Shown here: positions 43,921 to 54,047 of the stretch, in pieces | Position numbering within the stretch: the stretch's first letter is position 1 | Layout of the letters: every line of letters begins with the position of its first letter | Assembly: GCA_020635915.1 (NCBI GenBank) | Contig: JACJYU010000005.1 | Location: 36,489 to 100,488 of the forward strand | Source of the DNA: Flammeovirgaceae bacterium | GTDB lineage: Bacteria > Bacteroidota > Bacteroidia > Cytophagales > Cyclobacteriaceae | Direction of reading: 5' to 3' | DNA: 64,000 bases | The notes under the pieces: model-generated | Told to the model about the DNA's origin: nothing | What the model saw: only the letters and a program-made list of their open reading frames with translations | Database searches by the model: none | Translations under genes and position numbers: made by a program

Positions 43921-46539
43921 CTATTTAGTAGCACCCAAATAAATCGAGTTGAAAATCAACTTGTATGTATTGCGCGACTGCCCGCGAAACTGGGGGCGGA
44001 AGCCAAACAGGATGACATTTCCATTTCCGTGGGCCACGTTCATCATGGCCCCTTTGTTTTTTATCCTGTTGGGGTTGAGTGCCCAGCCACTCATTAATAT
44101 ATCGGAAGGGGCGTAGGTGGCCACCGCCTTCACATCGGGACGGGGCACGGGCAATTTGATCAATTCGTTCCCACCTTCTGCCTTTCGTGAAGGGATGATG
44201 GTCTCGAAAGCCCGGCTCCTTGAATAGGAGGCCGCGGCCTCATCCTCCATGCCAAAGGCCAGCGGATCATCATTGTTTACCTTCATCCTGATGATCGATC
44301 CTGGTATGAAAAACTGACTGGAAGACAGCCCCCGTACGGAATTCCTGACCGGAAGGTTGAATTCATCAATGGCAAGGTCGCACGCCTGGTCAAACATTAT
44401 CAAAACGCCACCATTGTTTACATAGTTGTTGATCGACACCAACCCTTCCAATCCCAGGCCGCCCACATATGGCTCAGGCATCGTGCCCGGCCGGTGCCCG
44501 TTAATGATATCATCAGGGGACTGGGATGGGAAAATAATGGCCGTGTATTTGCTCAAATCCTTGCCTTTAATGTTGTTGTCGTGCAAAGTATCCAGGTCAA
44601 ATTCAAACTGCTCCAGCACCCAACGGGTCCATCCTTCGTCTATGTTGGCGTCCCAGGATTTGTAAAGGCCTACTTTGACCTTTTTCATCGGCTTAAGGCC
44701 AACAGAAGGTTTCCCGGATAAACCGGTAAAGGACACGCCCAGGTCCTTGCCCATATCGGCAAGCATTTTTTGGGTCTGGCTTCCTTTTTCTATGACAAAA
44801 GTCCCTTTCCCGAAGTTGTTTTTGCCATCGGTGAATCCGGCCTGCGCAATGGAGACCTTTTCACCGGCTTTTTGCAACCGGTTTATCACCGTGGCCGTAA
44901 TGTTTTCATTTCCACTCAGGGCATATCCAAACGATGCTTTGCCAGACAGGTCACCGGCCGGCATGTTGATTTCCGCATTGAGTTTTTTTGTTTTGGCCGT
45001 GAACGGTGTCGTTATTCGGTCAACATGTACCCCCATGGAAAAGGGCAATGTCCATCCGGTGAGGTCATAGGGGGCGATAGGCGGCCCTCCCGGGTATTGG
45101 TAGAGGTCTGGGTAGTTTTGCTTCTCCATGAGGTCGGCCAGATAAGGCCGGAAGGATTGGGCACCGTACATAATAAAACTGCCTGCACCGTATTCCTTGT
45201 CGCCTACCTGGAAGGGGCTGGTGGCTTCCGTCACTTCGATGCCGCCCCGCATGAAAACATTCACCATGTTAACGGCTTCGGTTTTGTCCCATTGGTTGTT
45301 GGGGATTACGTAGGCAAAGGCCCCGTCCTTGTCTTCAATGGCATCTTTCCCCATGGAATAGATATTGTACAAGAGTTCATCGTGCTTTTCCGAAGCGAGG
45401 TCCAGCACGGCCATGGAGGCTTCCAGCATATAGTTTACGGCATCCCTAAAGTGTGACTCGCCACCTTTCCAGGGGTAGGGATAAAAGATTTCCGTCCCGT
45501 CCACCGTTTTTGAAATACCATCGCTGGCAACCCTGCCCCCTACGGCTTTTGGGATGGAGTCGGGTGGGTAGAACCGCGGGGTGGGGGAGGTGTGGGCCGT
45601 TTCGGTAAGGATACCGATTTGATTGTGGTAGTAGGGCGCAGTGCGCATTCCCCCGTTCCACCACATTTCGTACGTGGTCATCGAAATGGCGCCTGGCATT
45701 TTTTTCATGGCAAAGCGATTGGCCATGGCCGTGCCCACCAGGTTGACACCGGTGGTGACCCCGGGATGTATCTTCATGTTTACCGGGCTTCTGAAGGGAG
45801 GGATAAAAATCCTTGCCCAGGCAGGGGCCGATTGGTGGTGGTTGTGTACTATTTGTGGGTACCACTCATTGTAAAGCACTTTCATTACGGCTTTGGTCTC
45901 GGGCATGTTGCCCATGAACCAATCCCGGTTGTTGTCATGGCCTACGTACTCCTGATAGAGGATTGGGGGGCCGGATGTTTCATAGATGGTCCCCAGGTTT
46001 TTTCTGTACCAGGCCCCTTCGATGTCCAGCCCGTCAGGGTTTATTACCGGCACCACAAGGGTAACAACATTGTCGCGAATTTTTTTCATTTCGTCCGTTT
46101 CTTCTGCCGCAATGCGGTACAGGAGTTCCGGGGTCATTTGCGCGTGGGCTTTCTCTGAGGCATGCATGCCGCCATCAAACCATATGATGGCCTTCCCTTC
46201 TTTCGACAAACGCCTTGCCTCCTCCTCGGAAACACTGGCACGCGCCATTTTGGCACTGATGTCCTTCCACTTATCGAGCGACTTCATGTTTTCCTCGCTG
46301 CTTATAAAGATCAGTTTGATCGGCCGGCCCCTTACGGACTTTCCTATTTCCGTCACCTTTACACGGTCGGTGGCCGCGTCCAGTTTTTCATAATAAGACA
46401 ACATCTGATCATACGTGGCCATTTTGTAATCGGCACCGGGCTCAAAGCCAAACGTTTCCGAAGGTTTGGGGATTTGGCCAAAGACGGTGACGGCCATCGC
46501 CATAATTGCCGTGGTCAATATTGATAATTTTGCTTTCAT
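43921..46539 (-). CDS. Exported M14-family zinc carboxypeptidase
   Basis: About 872 residues from MKAKLSILTT (46539); upstream starts precede the signal peptide. M14 site elements: HASEK gives HxxE (near residue 135), VVPVINPDG, DNNRDWFMGN and the third His in NHHQSAP, with ETAH a candidate catalytic Glu region. About 400 residues follow the catalytic domain, including a ThuA/glutamine-amidotransferase-like segment (YTAIIFPSQSP, NNGGVLIMFDQACDLA). It removes C-terminal residues from peptides outside the cytoplasm. Terminator follows its stop. Confidence 0.93.
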   Translation of the reverse strand: MKAKLSILTTAIMAMAVTVFGQIPKPSETFGFEPGADYKMATYDQMLSYYEKLDAATDRVKVTEIGKSVRGRPIKLIFISSEENMKSLDKWKDISAKMARASVSEEEARRLSKEGKAIIWFDGGMHASEKAHAQMTPELLYRIAAEETDEMKKIRDNVVTLVVPVINPDGLDIEGAWYRKNLGTIYETSGPPILYQEYVGHDNNRDWFMGNMPETKAVMKVLYNEWYPQIVHNHHQSAPAWARIFIPPFRSPVNMKIHPGVTTGVNLVGTAMANRFAMKKMPGAISMTTYEMWWNGGMRTAPYYHNQIGILTETAHTSPTPRFYPPDSIPKAVGGRVASDGISKTVDGTEIFYPYPWKGGESHFRDAVNYMLEASMAVLDLASEKHDELLYNIYSMGKDAIEDKDGAFAYVIPNNQWDKTEAVNMVNVFMRGGIEVTEATSPFQVGDKEYGAGSFIMYGAQSFRPYLADLMEKQNYPDLYQYPGGPPIAPYDLTGWTLPFSMGVHVDRITTPFTAKTKKLNAEINMPAGDLSGKASFGYALSGNENITATVINRLQKAGEKVSIAQAGFTDGKNNFGKGTFVIEKGSQTQKMLADMGKDLGVSFTGLSGKPSVGLKPMKKVKVGLYKSWDANIDEGWTRWVLEQFEFDLDTLHDNNIKGKDLSKYTAIIFPSQSPDDIINGHRPGTMPEPYVGGLGLEGLVSINNYVNNGGVLIMFDQACDLAIDEFNLPVRNSVRGLSSSQFFIPGSIIRMKVNNDDPLAFGMEDEAAASYSRSRAFETIIPSRKAEGGNELIKLPVPRPDVKAVATYAPSDILMSGWALNPNRIKNKGAMMNVAHGNGNVILFGFRPQFRGQSRNTYKLIFNSIYLGATK

Positions 46540-46732
46540 AAGTTGATAATGGTTTAAAGTGGCCTTATGGAACCGACAGTTCATTTACATGGCGGTTTCA
46601 TGGGTTTCTTTAGGTTGATGATAAAAGGCAAGGTATGGAATCCTGGATAGGATCAAATGGTGATTTTGATAATTTGATTATTTATAACCTAAACGGAAAA
46701 AAACAGGGGTAGCCGTCCCACCTGGGGCCAGG

Positions 46733-47191
46733 TCATTTTTTCATCACGGCAATGCATTCAATTTCCACACGGGCGCCCAGGGCCAGGCCATTGGTGGCAA
46801 AGGCGCTCCTGGCGGGTTTATCGCCAGGAAAATATTTGATGTACTCGGCATTAAAATCAGCCCACTCATTGATATCCGCCAACATGACCGTGCATTTCAC
46901 CACATTTTCCATTGAAGCCCCATTTTCTTCAAGCACCCTTTTTATGTTTTCGAGCGCCTGTCCCGCTTCGCTTTTTATGCCGCCCCCTACCAACACCATT
47001 GGCCTTTCCAGTGTGCTTCCAACCTGCCCGGAAAGATAGATCATATTGCCGACAATGACCGCCTCCGAAAAAGGGAGGTTGGCTTTTCTGAATTCTTCAT
47101 GCGAAACAAATGACACTTCCGGTTTTTCCGCTTGCTGGCACATCATCAGGAGCGGGCATAGGACAAAAAACAAGGGCATTGACTTTTTCAT
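46733..47191 (-). CDS. RidA-like lipoprotein
   Basis: A 152-residue RidA/YjgF/UK114-fold protein with an N-terminal lipoprotein signal (FFVLCPLLMMCQQ), placing the trimeric enzyme in the periplasm, unlike cytosolic RidA, which deaminates reactive imines. The core is intact: IYLSGQVGSTLE, LENIKRVLEENGASMENVVKCTVMLADIN, and the active-site Arg in KPARSAFATNGL with VEIECIAV. It is on the same strand as the M20 deacylase (82 bp upstream) and M14 peptidase (193 bp downstream), an apparent peptide-use cluster. Confidence 0.9.
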   Translation of the reverse strand: MKKSMPLFFVLCPLLMMCQQAEKPEVSFVSHEEFRKANLPFSEAVIVGNMIYLSGQVGSTLERPMVLVGGGIKSEAGQALENIKRVLEENGASMENVVKCTVMLADINEWADFNAEYIKYFPGDKPARSAFATNGLALGARVEIECIAVMKK

Positions 47192-47273
47192 GGTATTTAT
47201 CTTTTAGGTTTGTTTTTCCTTACTGGTGTGGCCAAAGGGCAACCTGGGCAGGCATACCGCGGAACGCCAGCCA

Positions 47274-48413
47274 TCACTTGCAAAAGGCGGTCACGGTTTG
47301 CAACAATATCCTGGACAAATCGATGACCGATCCCAGGTCCACCCATTCCTCCTGCTGGTGGATGCCCCCTCCCTTTGGCCCAAAGACCACGGTAGGGATG
47401 CCCGCTTCCGCAAACAGCCCTGAGTCCTCCCACCAGGTGTGGCCCATGTATTGCGGGGCATGGGGCGCCATGTTCTTTGACAATGATTCAACTATGGGGG
47501 AATGCCGGGGCACTTCAAGCGGGTTTCGCCACATCACCTGTTTGAGGGTGGCTTTAAAACCTTTGTCGGTTTTACGGATTCCCTCAAGGATGTCCTCAAA
47601 TTCTTCGTGCACGGTACGCTCCTGTTCCCCGGGCAGGGTCCTGCGCTCCACCTGAATGGTGCATTGGCTGGAATAAATAAACAGGCTTTGGCCACCTTTT
47701 ATAAGCGGTACGTGCAAGGAGGCTTCCCCACACAGCGGATGCTTCCGCGAAGAGGTGATCCTGTCCGATAAATTATCCAGGGCAGAAAGCACTTTTCCCA
47801 TTTTGATGTTGGCGTCAATGCCTTCTTTGTGCAGCCCTCCATGGGCGGTTTTTCCATAGGTGGTGATTTCATAAAGGCCAAAGCCCCGGTGGGCAAGGCA
47901 AATTTTCAAATCCGTGGGTTCCGTAACGATGCACGCATCCGCAGTAATATGTTTTAGCAAATTTTGGGTGCCTATGGATTGGTGCTCCTCATCGGCCACA
48001 AAAGCCAGGACCAGGTCCCCGCCCAATTCAATGTGCCTGCCTGACAGGGCCTTGGCCACCCCCAGGATGGCGGCCATGCTTCCCTTCATGTCGTAAGCGC
48101 CACGGCCATACAATTTTCCATCCCGGATTATTGCGCCAAATGGATCGGCTATGCCTTCCACGCCTACCGTATCCATGTGCGCATTGAGTATTAGGGATTT
48201 GCCGCTTCCCTTGCCTTTGCGTTTTCCGGTTACGTTCACCCTCCCATCGGCCAGGGCATCGATGGTTGCCTCAAACCCTAACGACAAAAGGATGCGGTGA
48301 ATATAGTCCCCGATTTCAATTTCACCAGGACCGCCTTCCTCCAAGCCAGGGTTGATGGAGTTGATCCTGACCAGGTCAACCAATGATTGCGTGATAAAGG
48401 CCGGGTCCACCAT
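47274..48413 (-). CDS. Cytosolic M20 peptidase/deacylase (ArgE/DapE/ACY1-like)
   Basis: A 379-residue M20 enzyme without signal peptide. Zinc ligands are all present: His-Asp in NAHMDTV, bridging Asp in GRGAYDMKG, Glu pair in VADEEHQS, Glu in CIVTEPTD, and His in GGGIHQQEE. A dimerisation lid with HGGLHKEG lies in between. Substrates could be N-acyl amino acids, dipeptides or succinyl-diaminopimelate; sequence alone does not decide. Followed on the same strand by the RidA-like lipoprotein. Confidence 0.92.
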   Translation of the reverse strand: MVDPAFITQSLVDLVRINSINPGLEEGGPGEIEIGDYIHRILLSLGFEATIDALADGRVNVTGKRKGKGSGKSLILNAHMDTVGVEGIADPFGAIIRDGKLYGRGAYDMKGSMAAILGVAKALSGRHIELGGDLVLAFVADEEHQSIGTQNLLKHITADACIVTEPTDLKICLAHRGFGLYEITTYGKTAHGGLHKEGIDANIKMGKVLSALDNLSDRITSSRKHPLCGEASLHVPLIKGGQSLFIYSSQCTIQVERRTLPGEQERTVHEEFEDILEGIRKTDKGFKATLKQVMWRNPLEVPRHSPIVESLSKNMAPHAPQYMGHTWWEDSGLFAEAGIPTVVFGPKGGGIHQQEEWVDLGSVIDLSRILLQTVTAFCK

Positions 48414-48537
48414 ACTGTTGGGGCAAAGGATTTAAGGTATTAAAGCAATCGCCATTTAAATGATGGTAATTCCTGGCAATTCCATGTGACCGTTAAGATA
48501 ACAATTGGCACATGAATGTATTGATTAATACACAAAG

Positions 48538-49722
48538 TTACCCAACCGGTTGCGCTTTGTTTTTAGCGAGTGCCCATTTCATTATGACAACAAGCTGGAA
48601 CACAATGATGGGCAGGGTGAACAACAGCATGGTTTCCCAACCCACGGCAAACACGATCCACCCGGCCGAAAGTGAGGCCACGGCCTGAGTGCCAAATACC
48701 ACGAAGTCGTTAAAAGCCTGCACTTTAAACCGTTCATTGGCAAAATAGGATTGGGGCAACAATGTGGTGCCACCGATAAAAAGGAAGTTCCAACCCATGC
48801 CGAGCAAAGTGAGGGAAACCCAGTAATGGCCAAGGTAGTGGCCTGAATGGGCAATGGCTATGCAGGCCAGGTAGGCCATTAGCCCAAGCACCATCATTCG
48901 GGTAATACCAAGTTTCTTCACGATCCAGGCGGCAAAAATGGAAGGCAAGTACATGGCGATGATATGGCTTTGGATGACCCACTTGGTATTGTCCAGGGAG
49001 TGCCCGTCCATCACGTGCATGCTTAAAGGGGTGGCGGTCATAATAAAGCTCATGACGATGTAGCCTACCGCGGCACTGAGTATGGCCACCCAAAATACCG
49101 GTTGTTTGGAAATGGCCCGGAGCGCCCTGGGGGCATTTTCAAACCCGACTTGTTCTATTTTGGGGTTTTTGAAAGCCAGCAAGACCAGCAAGGCCATGGC
49201 AAACAACATGGCCAGCAGCAAAAAAGACCCCAGGAATTCCGTTGGGAACAAGTCTTTGCCGGAAACCGCGGCTTCGGGGCCGATAAAGGCAGCGGCAATC
49301 CCGCCCAGGAGCACGCTGGCGGCCGCGTTGGGGACGAGTTCCGGTGAAACGCTTTCCATGGCCGCAAACCTGAATTGCATTACACAGGCATTGGTGGCGC
49401 CAAATAAAAACGTGGTGGCACAAAACCAGTAGAAAGCTTGCCCATAAACAGTAAAGGCCGCCAGTATGGCAACGGCAATGGAATAAACCAGGATAAGGAC
49501 GAACGAATTTTTCCTTCCAATCCTTTTCATCAGCAGGGTTACCGGCACCACGGCCGAGGCCGTGCCTATCACCATGCAGGCGATGGGCAGGGTGGCCAGT
49601 TTATCTATCGGGGCCAGTTTGGCCCCAATCAGGCCTCCGGCAAAAACCACCATGGAGGAAACGGACATCATCAACGATTGGGCGATGGTCAGGAGCCAGA
49701 CGTTGCGGGGAAGAAGGCGCAT
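48538..49722 (-). CDS. Major facilitator superfamily transporter
   Basis: A 394-residue protein with about twelve membrane helices. The loop motif between helices 2 and 3 is LMKRIGRKNSFVLIL, close to the MFS motif A, and a second half starts near VFWVAILSAAVGYIVMSFIMTATPLSMHVMDG. The central loop is short. No partner genes point to a substrate, although proximity to peptide-degrading enzymes makes sugar, amino acid or drug export possible. Starts near the end of a 212 bp gap shared with the divergent hypothetical gene. Confidence 0.9.
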   Translation of the reverse strand: MRLLPRNVWLLTIAQSLMMSVSSMVVFAGGLIGAKLAPIDKLATLPIACMVIGTASAVVPVTLLMKRIGRKNSFVLILVYSIAVAILAAFTVYGQAFYWFCATTFLFGATNACVMQFRFAAMESVSPELVPNAAASVLLGGIAAAFIGPEAAVSGKDLFPTEFLGSFLLLAMLFAMALLVLLAFKNPKIEQVGFENAPRALRAISKQPVFWVAILSAAVGYIVMSFIMTATPLSMHVMDGHSLDNTKWVIQSHIIAMYLPSIFAAWIVKKLGITRMMVLGLMAYLACIAIAHSGHYLGHYWVSLTLLGMGWNFLFIGGTTLLPQSYFANERFKVQAFNDFVVFGTQAVASLSAGWIVFAVGWETMLLFTLPIIVFQLVVIMKWALAKNKAQPVG

Positions 49723-49934
49723 GCAAGTATTGTAGCCGGTTTGCTTTTAAATAGCCATTTGCCCACGGTCACCCAATATTGGTTATTTAGGCGAAGGGGC
49801 AAGGTTGCAAATGACGTAAATAAATTAATTATTCCTAAATTCCAACCTGGCCTACCATCCCACTTGGGAATAACTTATCTTAGCCTATGGAATGGACCAT
49901 TTTTATGTACTTTGAAAAATTTAATCTTTGCAAG

Positions 49935-50681
49935 ATGAAGTTTGGAGCACCCCTGGTTTGTTTGGGTTTTGTTTTCTTGGCGGATTGTGCCCTGGCCCAG
50001 AATGCGCTTCCCCCACAGATCCGGATCAGGCAGACGATGGATGGGCTTTCGGCACCGGGCGGCTTAAGCCGGTCCGATTTGCTGTATGGGGTTATCATAG
50101 ACCAGGGCAGGATATTAGGCGACTATTACCTGGACCCCAAGTGGAACCCTGCATCGATATTAATGTTTGATTCGGAAAAAGTAATTGAAGGATATCCCGT
50201 AAAGTACGATGTTGAAGGGGATGCCATCGAAGTATTGGTGGGCAAACAGATTAAATTGATCAAAGGAAGCTTGGTTGAAAGCATGGTGTGGTATGACTCC
50301 ATCACCGGGTTACCGCGGGCGTTTGTCAATGCGAAGGGCTATACGGAGAATGGCAAAGGCCTTAGCGGCCTGTTGGAGGTGTTGGTGGACGGCAATATCC
50401 CCCTGATAAAAAAAACCACCATTTGGGTAAAGCGCCCCGACTATGTGGTGGCGTTTGATGTGGGCAGCAAAGACACCAAAATTAATAAACGCGAAACATT
50501 CTATTATGCAAAAGGGAAGGAACTTTATGGGATAAAAAGCAAAAAGCAACTTATTTCCCTTTTTGGGGACAAGGGGGAGGAGATAGGCAGCTTTATTAAG
50601 GTCAACCACTTAAACATAAAGGAGCAACGGGCATTGGAACATATATTCGCCCATTACAATTCATTAACCTCCCCTGACTGA
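49935..50681 (+). CDS. Exported hypothetical protein
   Basis: About 248 residues from the ATG at 49935 (MKFGAPLVCLGFVF...), preferred to 49887 because the signal peptide (VCLGFVFLADCALAQ) then starts directly. The mature part contains DQGRILGDYYLDPKWNPASILMFDSEKVIEGYPVKYDVEGDAIEV, a beta-rich pattern, and ends with an LNIKEQRALEHIFAHYNSLT helix. It has no motif that I recognise. Divergent from the MFS gene. Confidence 0.72.
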   Translation: MKFGAPLVCLGFVFLADCALAQNALPPQIRIRQTMDGLSAPGGLSRSDLLYGVIIDQGRILGDYYLDPKWNPASILMFDSEKVIEGYPVKYDVEGDAIEVLVGKQIKLIKGSLVESMVWYDSITGLPRAFVNAKGYTENGKGLSGLLEVLVDGNIPLIKKTTIWVKRPDYVVAFDVGSKDTKINKRETFYYAKGKELYGIKSKKQLISLFGDKGEEIGSFIKVNHLNIKEQRALEHIFAHYNSLTSPD

Positions 50682-50694
50682 GGGGCATTTGAGT

Positions 50695-51294
50695 TTAACC
50701 GTATTTCATCAAGGAAAGGTAAAGCTTCAGGCACACCCATGCATCCGTGGCCGCGTAGCTGATTTGCTTCTCCGTAAAATGTTTGGCTTCCCAATTGCTT
50801 GTTTGCGCACTTTTTGAAATCCGGAACCCCAGCACCAGCCCTGCGAGTTTTTTTACGCTTTCCACTTGCAGCCCTTTATTCCGTGCGATGGCCGATAGCT
50901 CCACAAAGCCACCGGCATGGAAGCGCTTTAATTTTTGAAGGGCCTTTATGTCGTCCCTAATGCCTACGCCCGCCTTTAGTATTTCATCGTTTTCAAAAAA
51001 CGAAACCATTTCATGGGTGAGGCCGGTGCAGTTTAGCCGGATAAGGAAAGCCTTGTCCGGGAGGGCCAGCTGCAGGAGGGAAACCTTGTACGACTGGCCT
51101 TTGTGAAAACTCGGCCGGGTTTCGGTGTCAAACCCTACCACCTCGTGGGAATTTATTTCTTCAAAAGCGGCAGCCACCTGTTCCCTTTCGGTGATGAGGC
51201 GCACCTTCCCATCGAAAGAGGCCAAGGGGAGCGCGTTGACCTCTTCTTTGGTAATGGTTGGTTTTTGCCCGTTATCCGTTGGTTGGCCGGGCAT
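50695..51294 (-). CDS. RNase D-like 3'-5' exonuclease domain protein
   Basis: A 199-residue DEDDy exonuclease. ExoI: GFDTETRPSFHKG with the Asp-Glu metal pair; ExoII: GVGIRDDIKALQ; ExoIII: SYAATDAWVCLKLY with Tyr and Asp. It ends soon after, lacking the HRDC domain of RNase D, as in Bacteroidota small exonucleases of RNA or DNA ends. The first 23 bases overlap the 3' end of the NhaC-family antiporter gene on the same strand, so translational coupling is possible. Confidence 0.92.
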   Translation of the reverse strand: MPGQPTDNGQKPTITKEEVNALPLASFDGKVRLITEREQVAAAFEEINSHEVVGFDTETRPSFHKGQSYKVSLLQLALPDKAFLIRLNCTGLTHEMVSFFENDEILKAGVGIRDDIKALQKLKRFHAGGFVELSAIARNKGLQVESVKKLAGLVLGFRISKSAQTSNWEAKHFTEKQISYAATDAWVCLKLYLSLMKYG

Positions 51295-52729
51295 CTGGGT
51301 CCTTTTGTATTTTGAAATTCAGGTAGGCGTGCAACACGGTCATAAAAGGGCTGATGATGCAGAAAAAGGCAAAAGGTGCATACACCATGGTGGCCACGCC
51401 CAGCACCCCTGCCTGGGTGGCGCCACAAGTGTTCCAGGGGACCAACACCGAGGTAACGGTCCCGGAATCTTCGAGTGTCCTGCTTAGTAGCTCGGGCTTG
51501 TAGCCCCTCTCCCTGTACGTGTTGGCAAACATCCTTCCGGGCACGGCAATGGCCATGTACTGGTCAGAGGCCGTTACGTTGAAGAACACGCAAGTGGCGG
51601 CAGTGGAGGCCACCAAAGAGCCGGTGCTGCAGGCAAACCTGATTATCTCTTCCGCAATCCTGTGCAGCAACCCTGAGGACTCCATTATGCCACCAAAGAT
51701 CATGGCGGTGAGGATCAGCCAAATGGTGTTCAGCATGCCCGCCATCCCCCTTCCGGTAAGCAGGTCGGTTATCATCTGGTTGTCGGTTTGCACATTGATG
51801 GTGGTGGTCATGGCGTTCATGACCGCAATGAAAGAAGACTTTACGTAGTTTCCTTCCACGCCAGAGATTTGGTCTATCACATGGGGTTGGAATATGATGG
51901 CAAACACGCCCCCCAGCAAAGAACCTATCAGCAAGGCGGGCAAGGCAGGCACTTTCTTTACGATCAATACCACTACGCCCACAGGCACCAGGAAAAGCAG
52001 GGGATTGAGGTTAAAGGTGTTTTCGATGGTCAATAGTACCGAATCGGTATTGGCCACCGTTCCGGAGGTATCCTGCATGAAGCCCCAGACAAGGAACATG
52101 GCCAGGGCAATCAGCATGGAAGGCATGGTGGTGATGGCCATGTACCTGATGTGGGTAAACAAATCCGTGCCGGCCATGGCGGGGGCAAGGTTGGTGGTAT
52201 CCGAGAGGGGGGACATTTTGTCCCCAAAATAAGCGCCCGATATAATGGCCCCGGCAATGATCCCTTCGTCAAGGCCGAGGGCTTTGCCTATGCCCAACAA
52301 TGCAATCCCGATAGTGGCCACCGTTGTCCATGAGCTGCCCGTGGCCACCGACACAATGGCACAGGCAATGCAGGCGGCAAAGAGGAAGATGGTGGGGTTG
52401 AGTATTTTAAGCCCGTAATAGATCATCGCTGGCACCACCCCGCTTAACAGCCACGTGCCGGAAAGTGCCCCTATCATCAGGAGGATGAGCATGGCCCCCA
52501 TTGCGGAGTTGATGCTTCGCAGCATGCTCTCCTGGATTTCCTCCCAGGTGTACCCCAGGCGGATGGAGATGATGCCTGCCACCGCTGCCGCCAACAACAG
52601 CCCGATTTGATTGGGGCCACTGGTGGCATCCGTGCCCAATACGATCACATTGATCGCCAAGAGGAAAATCAAAACGATAATGGGTATAAGGGCGTGAAGA
52701 AGGGTGGGTTTCTTCTTTTCTACTGTCAT
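51272..52729 (-). CDS. NhaC-family Na+/H+ antiporter
   Basis: A 485-residue membrane protein with about 11-12 helices. The NhaC-type core TGSSWTTVATIGIALLGIGKALGL, IAGAIISGAYFGDKMSPLSDTTNLAPA and the second repeat around SGTVTSVLVPWNTCGA are readable. It exchanges sodium for protons across the inner membrane. A 71 bp gap and no terminator separate it from the saccharopine-dehydrogenase-like gene upstream on the same strand; RNase D-like gene overlaps its end. Confidence 0.94.
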   Translation of the reverse strand: MTVEKKKPTLLHALIPIIVLIFLLAINVIVLGTDATSGPNQIGLLLAAAVAGIISIRLGYTWEEIQESMLRSINSAMGAMLILLMIGALSGTWLLSGVVPAMIYYGLKILNPTIFLFAACIACAIVSVATGSSWTTVATIGIALLGIGKALGLDEGIIAGAIISGAYFGDKMSPLSDTTNLAPAMAGTDLFTHIRYMAITTMPSMLIALAMFLVWGFMQDTSGTVANTDSVLLTIENTFNLNPLLFLVPVGVVVLIVKKVPALPALLIGSLLGGVFAIIFQPHVIDQISGVEGNYVKSSFIAVMNAMTTTINVQTDNQMITDLLTGRGMAGMLNTIWLILTAMIFGGIMESSGLLHRIAEEIIRFACSTGSLVASTAATCVFFNVTASDQYMAIAVPGRMFANTYRERGYKPELLSRTLEDSGTVTSVLVPWNTCGATQAGVLGVATMVYAPFAFFCIISPFMTVLHAYLNFKIQKDPDARPTNG

Positions 52730-52800
52730 TTTTATTTAGTTGGTAGCGTAATGCACGTTGGATAAAGATTTGAAGATAACAATAATTGTGGATACCCCAC

Positions 52801-53928
52801 CTATTTGCCCTCCACGTGGTAGTGTACGCCCCTTGCCTCCAGGTATTGCAGCATGTATTGAAAATGGTCTGCGTGCCCGCCAATAAATTCGGGAGGGTTT
52901 ACTCCTTTCCGGTCAAAGCGCCCATCGACCACAAGGTTGGCCGCTCCTGTACAGGTATAACCGGTGGTACGTGCCATCGACAATATCCCGGTTTCTTTTT
53001 CAGTGCGGTCGAGCAGGTGGTACTGGTACTTTTTGTTTTTCCCGTCCTCCACTCCTTCAATGACTATCCGCATTACGGTAAATTCTTCTTCCCCCGGTTT
53101 TAATTTCCATTTGGGGAACAAAAGTTTGGCCGTCACGTCAATGGGCCTTACCTGTTGCCCGTTTATTTCCACGGGGTCGTAGGAGAAGAACCCGCTATCG
53201 CGCAACACCCGCAGGTACTCCACACAACCAGGGTACCTCAGCGTTTTTTCTATCATGTTGGGGATATTGGGCATGGTCTTGATCAGGGAGCGCAGCCCGT
53301 CCGAATTCCAGGATTCAAGGGTGCCCACCCCGTCAAAGTGAACGTTTTCGGTATCCGACAAGGCTTCCTTTATTACCACCGCCCCGTTTTGCACGTACCG
53401 TGCCGGGCGAATGTACTCTTCTATTACATCTATCGGGGAGAATACGGCCTTGTACTCATAGGGCCATTCGCGCACCACCGGCAAGCCGCCCACCAGGCAC
53501 TCATACCTTTCCACCTTCATGCGCTCGTTGTGGTACCCCAGGATGATGTTCCCCATTCCGGGGGCCACGCCACAATCGGTGACCACGGTCACATTGTTTT
53601 TCCGGGCCAGCTCATCCAGAAGGAAAGGGTCTTCGGGAAAGAAGGAAATGTCCACCATGTTTTTCCCGGACTCGATCACGGCCTTGGCCGTTTGGAAGCC
53701 CATAAAACCCGGAACGGCCCCCACCACCAGGTCAAAAGGGGCGATGGCTTTTTTGAGCTCGCCCGTATTGGAAAAATCCAGCTTCAGGGCCTTTACCTCC
53801 GTATTTTTAAATGCGTCAAGTGCTTTCCGGTCGAAGTCCGTGGCAGTAACGTTAAAATCATGGGCCAGGTCAAGGGCCATTGCCCTTCCCACCAATCCGG
53901 CACCCAGTACGATAATGTTTTTTTTCAT
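52801..53928 (-). CDS. Saccharopine dehydrogenase-like oxidoreductase
   Basis: A 375-residue NAD(P)-binding enzyme. Rossmann motif GAGLVGRAMALDLA opens the protein; Asp35 region TATDFDRKALDAF indicates cofactor binding, and GVAPGMGNIILGYHNER and CTGAANLVVDGRFDRKGVNPPEFIG mark the saccharopine dehydrogenase C-terminal domain. Related proteins include lysine 6-dehydrogenase and carboxynorspermidine synthases, so the substrate is not certain. It lies upstream of the antiporter on the same strand and is divergent from the DUF4442 gene (119 bp gap). Confidence 0.9.
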   Translation of the reverse strand: MKKNIIVLGAGLVGRAMALDLAHDFNVTATDFDRKALDAFKNTEVKALKLDFSNTGELKKAIAPFDLVVGAVPGFMGFQTAKAVIESGKNMVDISFFPEDPFLLDELARKNNVTVVTDCGVAPGMGNIILGYHNERMKVERYECLVGGLPVVREWPYEYKAVFSPIDVIEEYIRPARYVQNGAVVIKEALSDTENVHFDGVGTLESWNSDGLRSLIKTMPNIPNMIEKTLRYPGCVEYLRVLRDSGFFSYDPVEINGQQVRPIDVTAKLLFPKWKLKPGEEEFTVMRIVIEGVEDGKNKKYQYHLLDRTEKETGILSMARTTGYTCTGAANLVVDGRFDRKGVNPPEFIGGHADHFQYMLQYLEARGVHYHVEGK

Positions 53929-54047
53929 GTGTATGGCTTAATAAGGATATTGTTTTTTTTAATAGGCAAAATAAATGCCCAATGATAAAGGTTTCTTCTT
54001 GTTCACTGATGCCACAATTTCATAACTTACTAAAAATCCGTTTGAAT

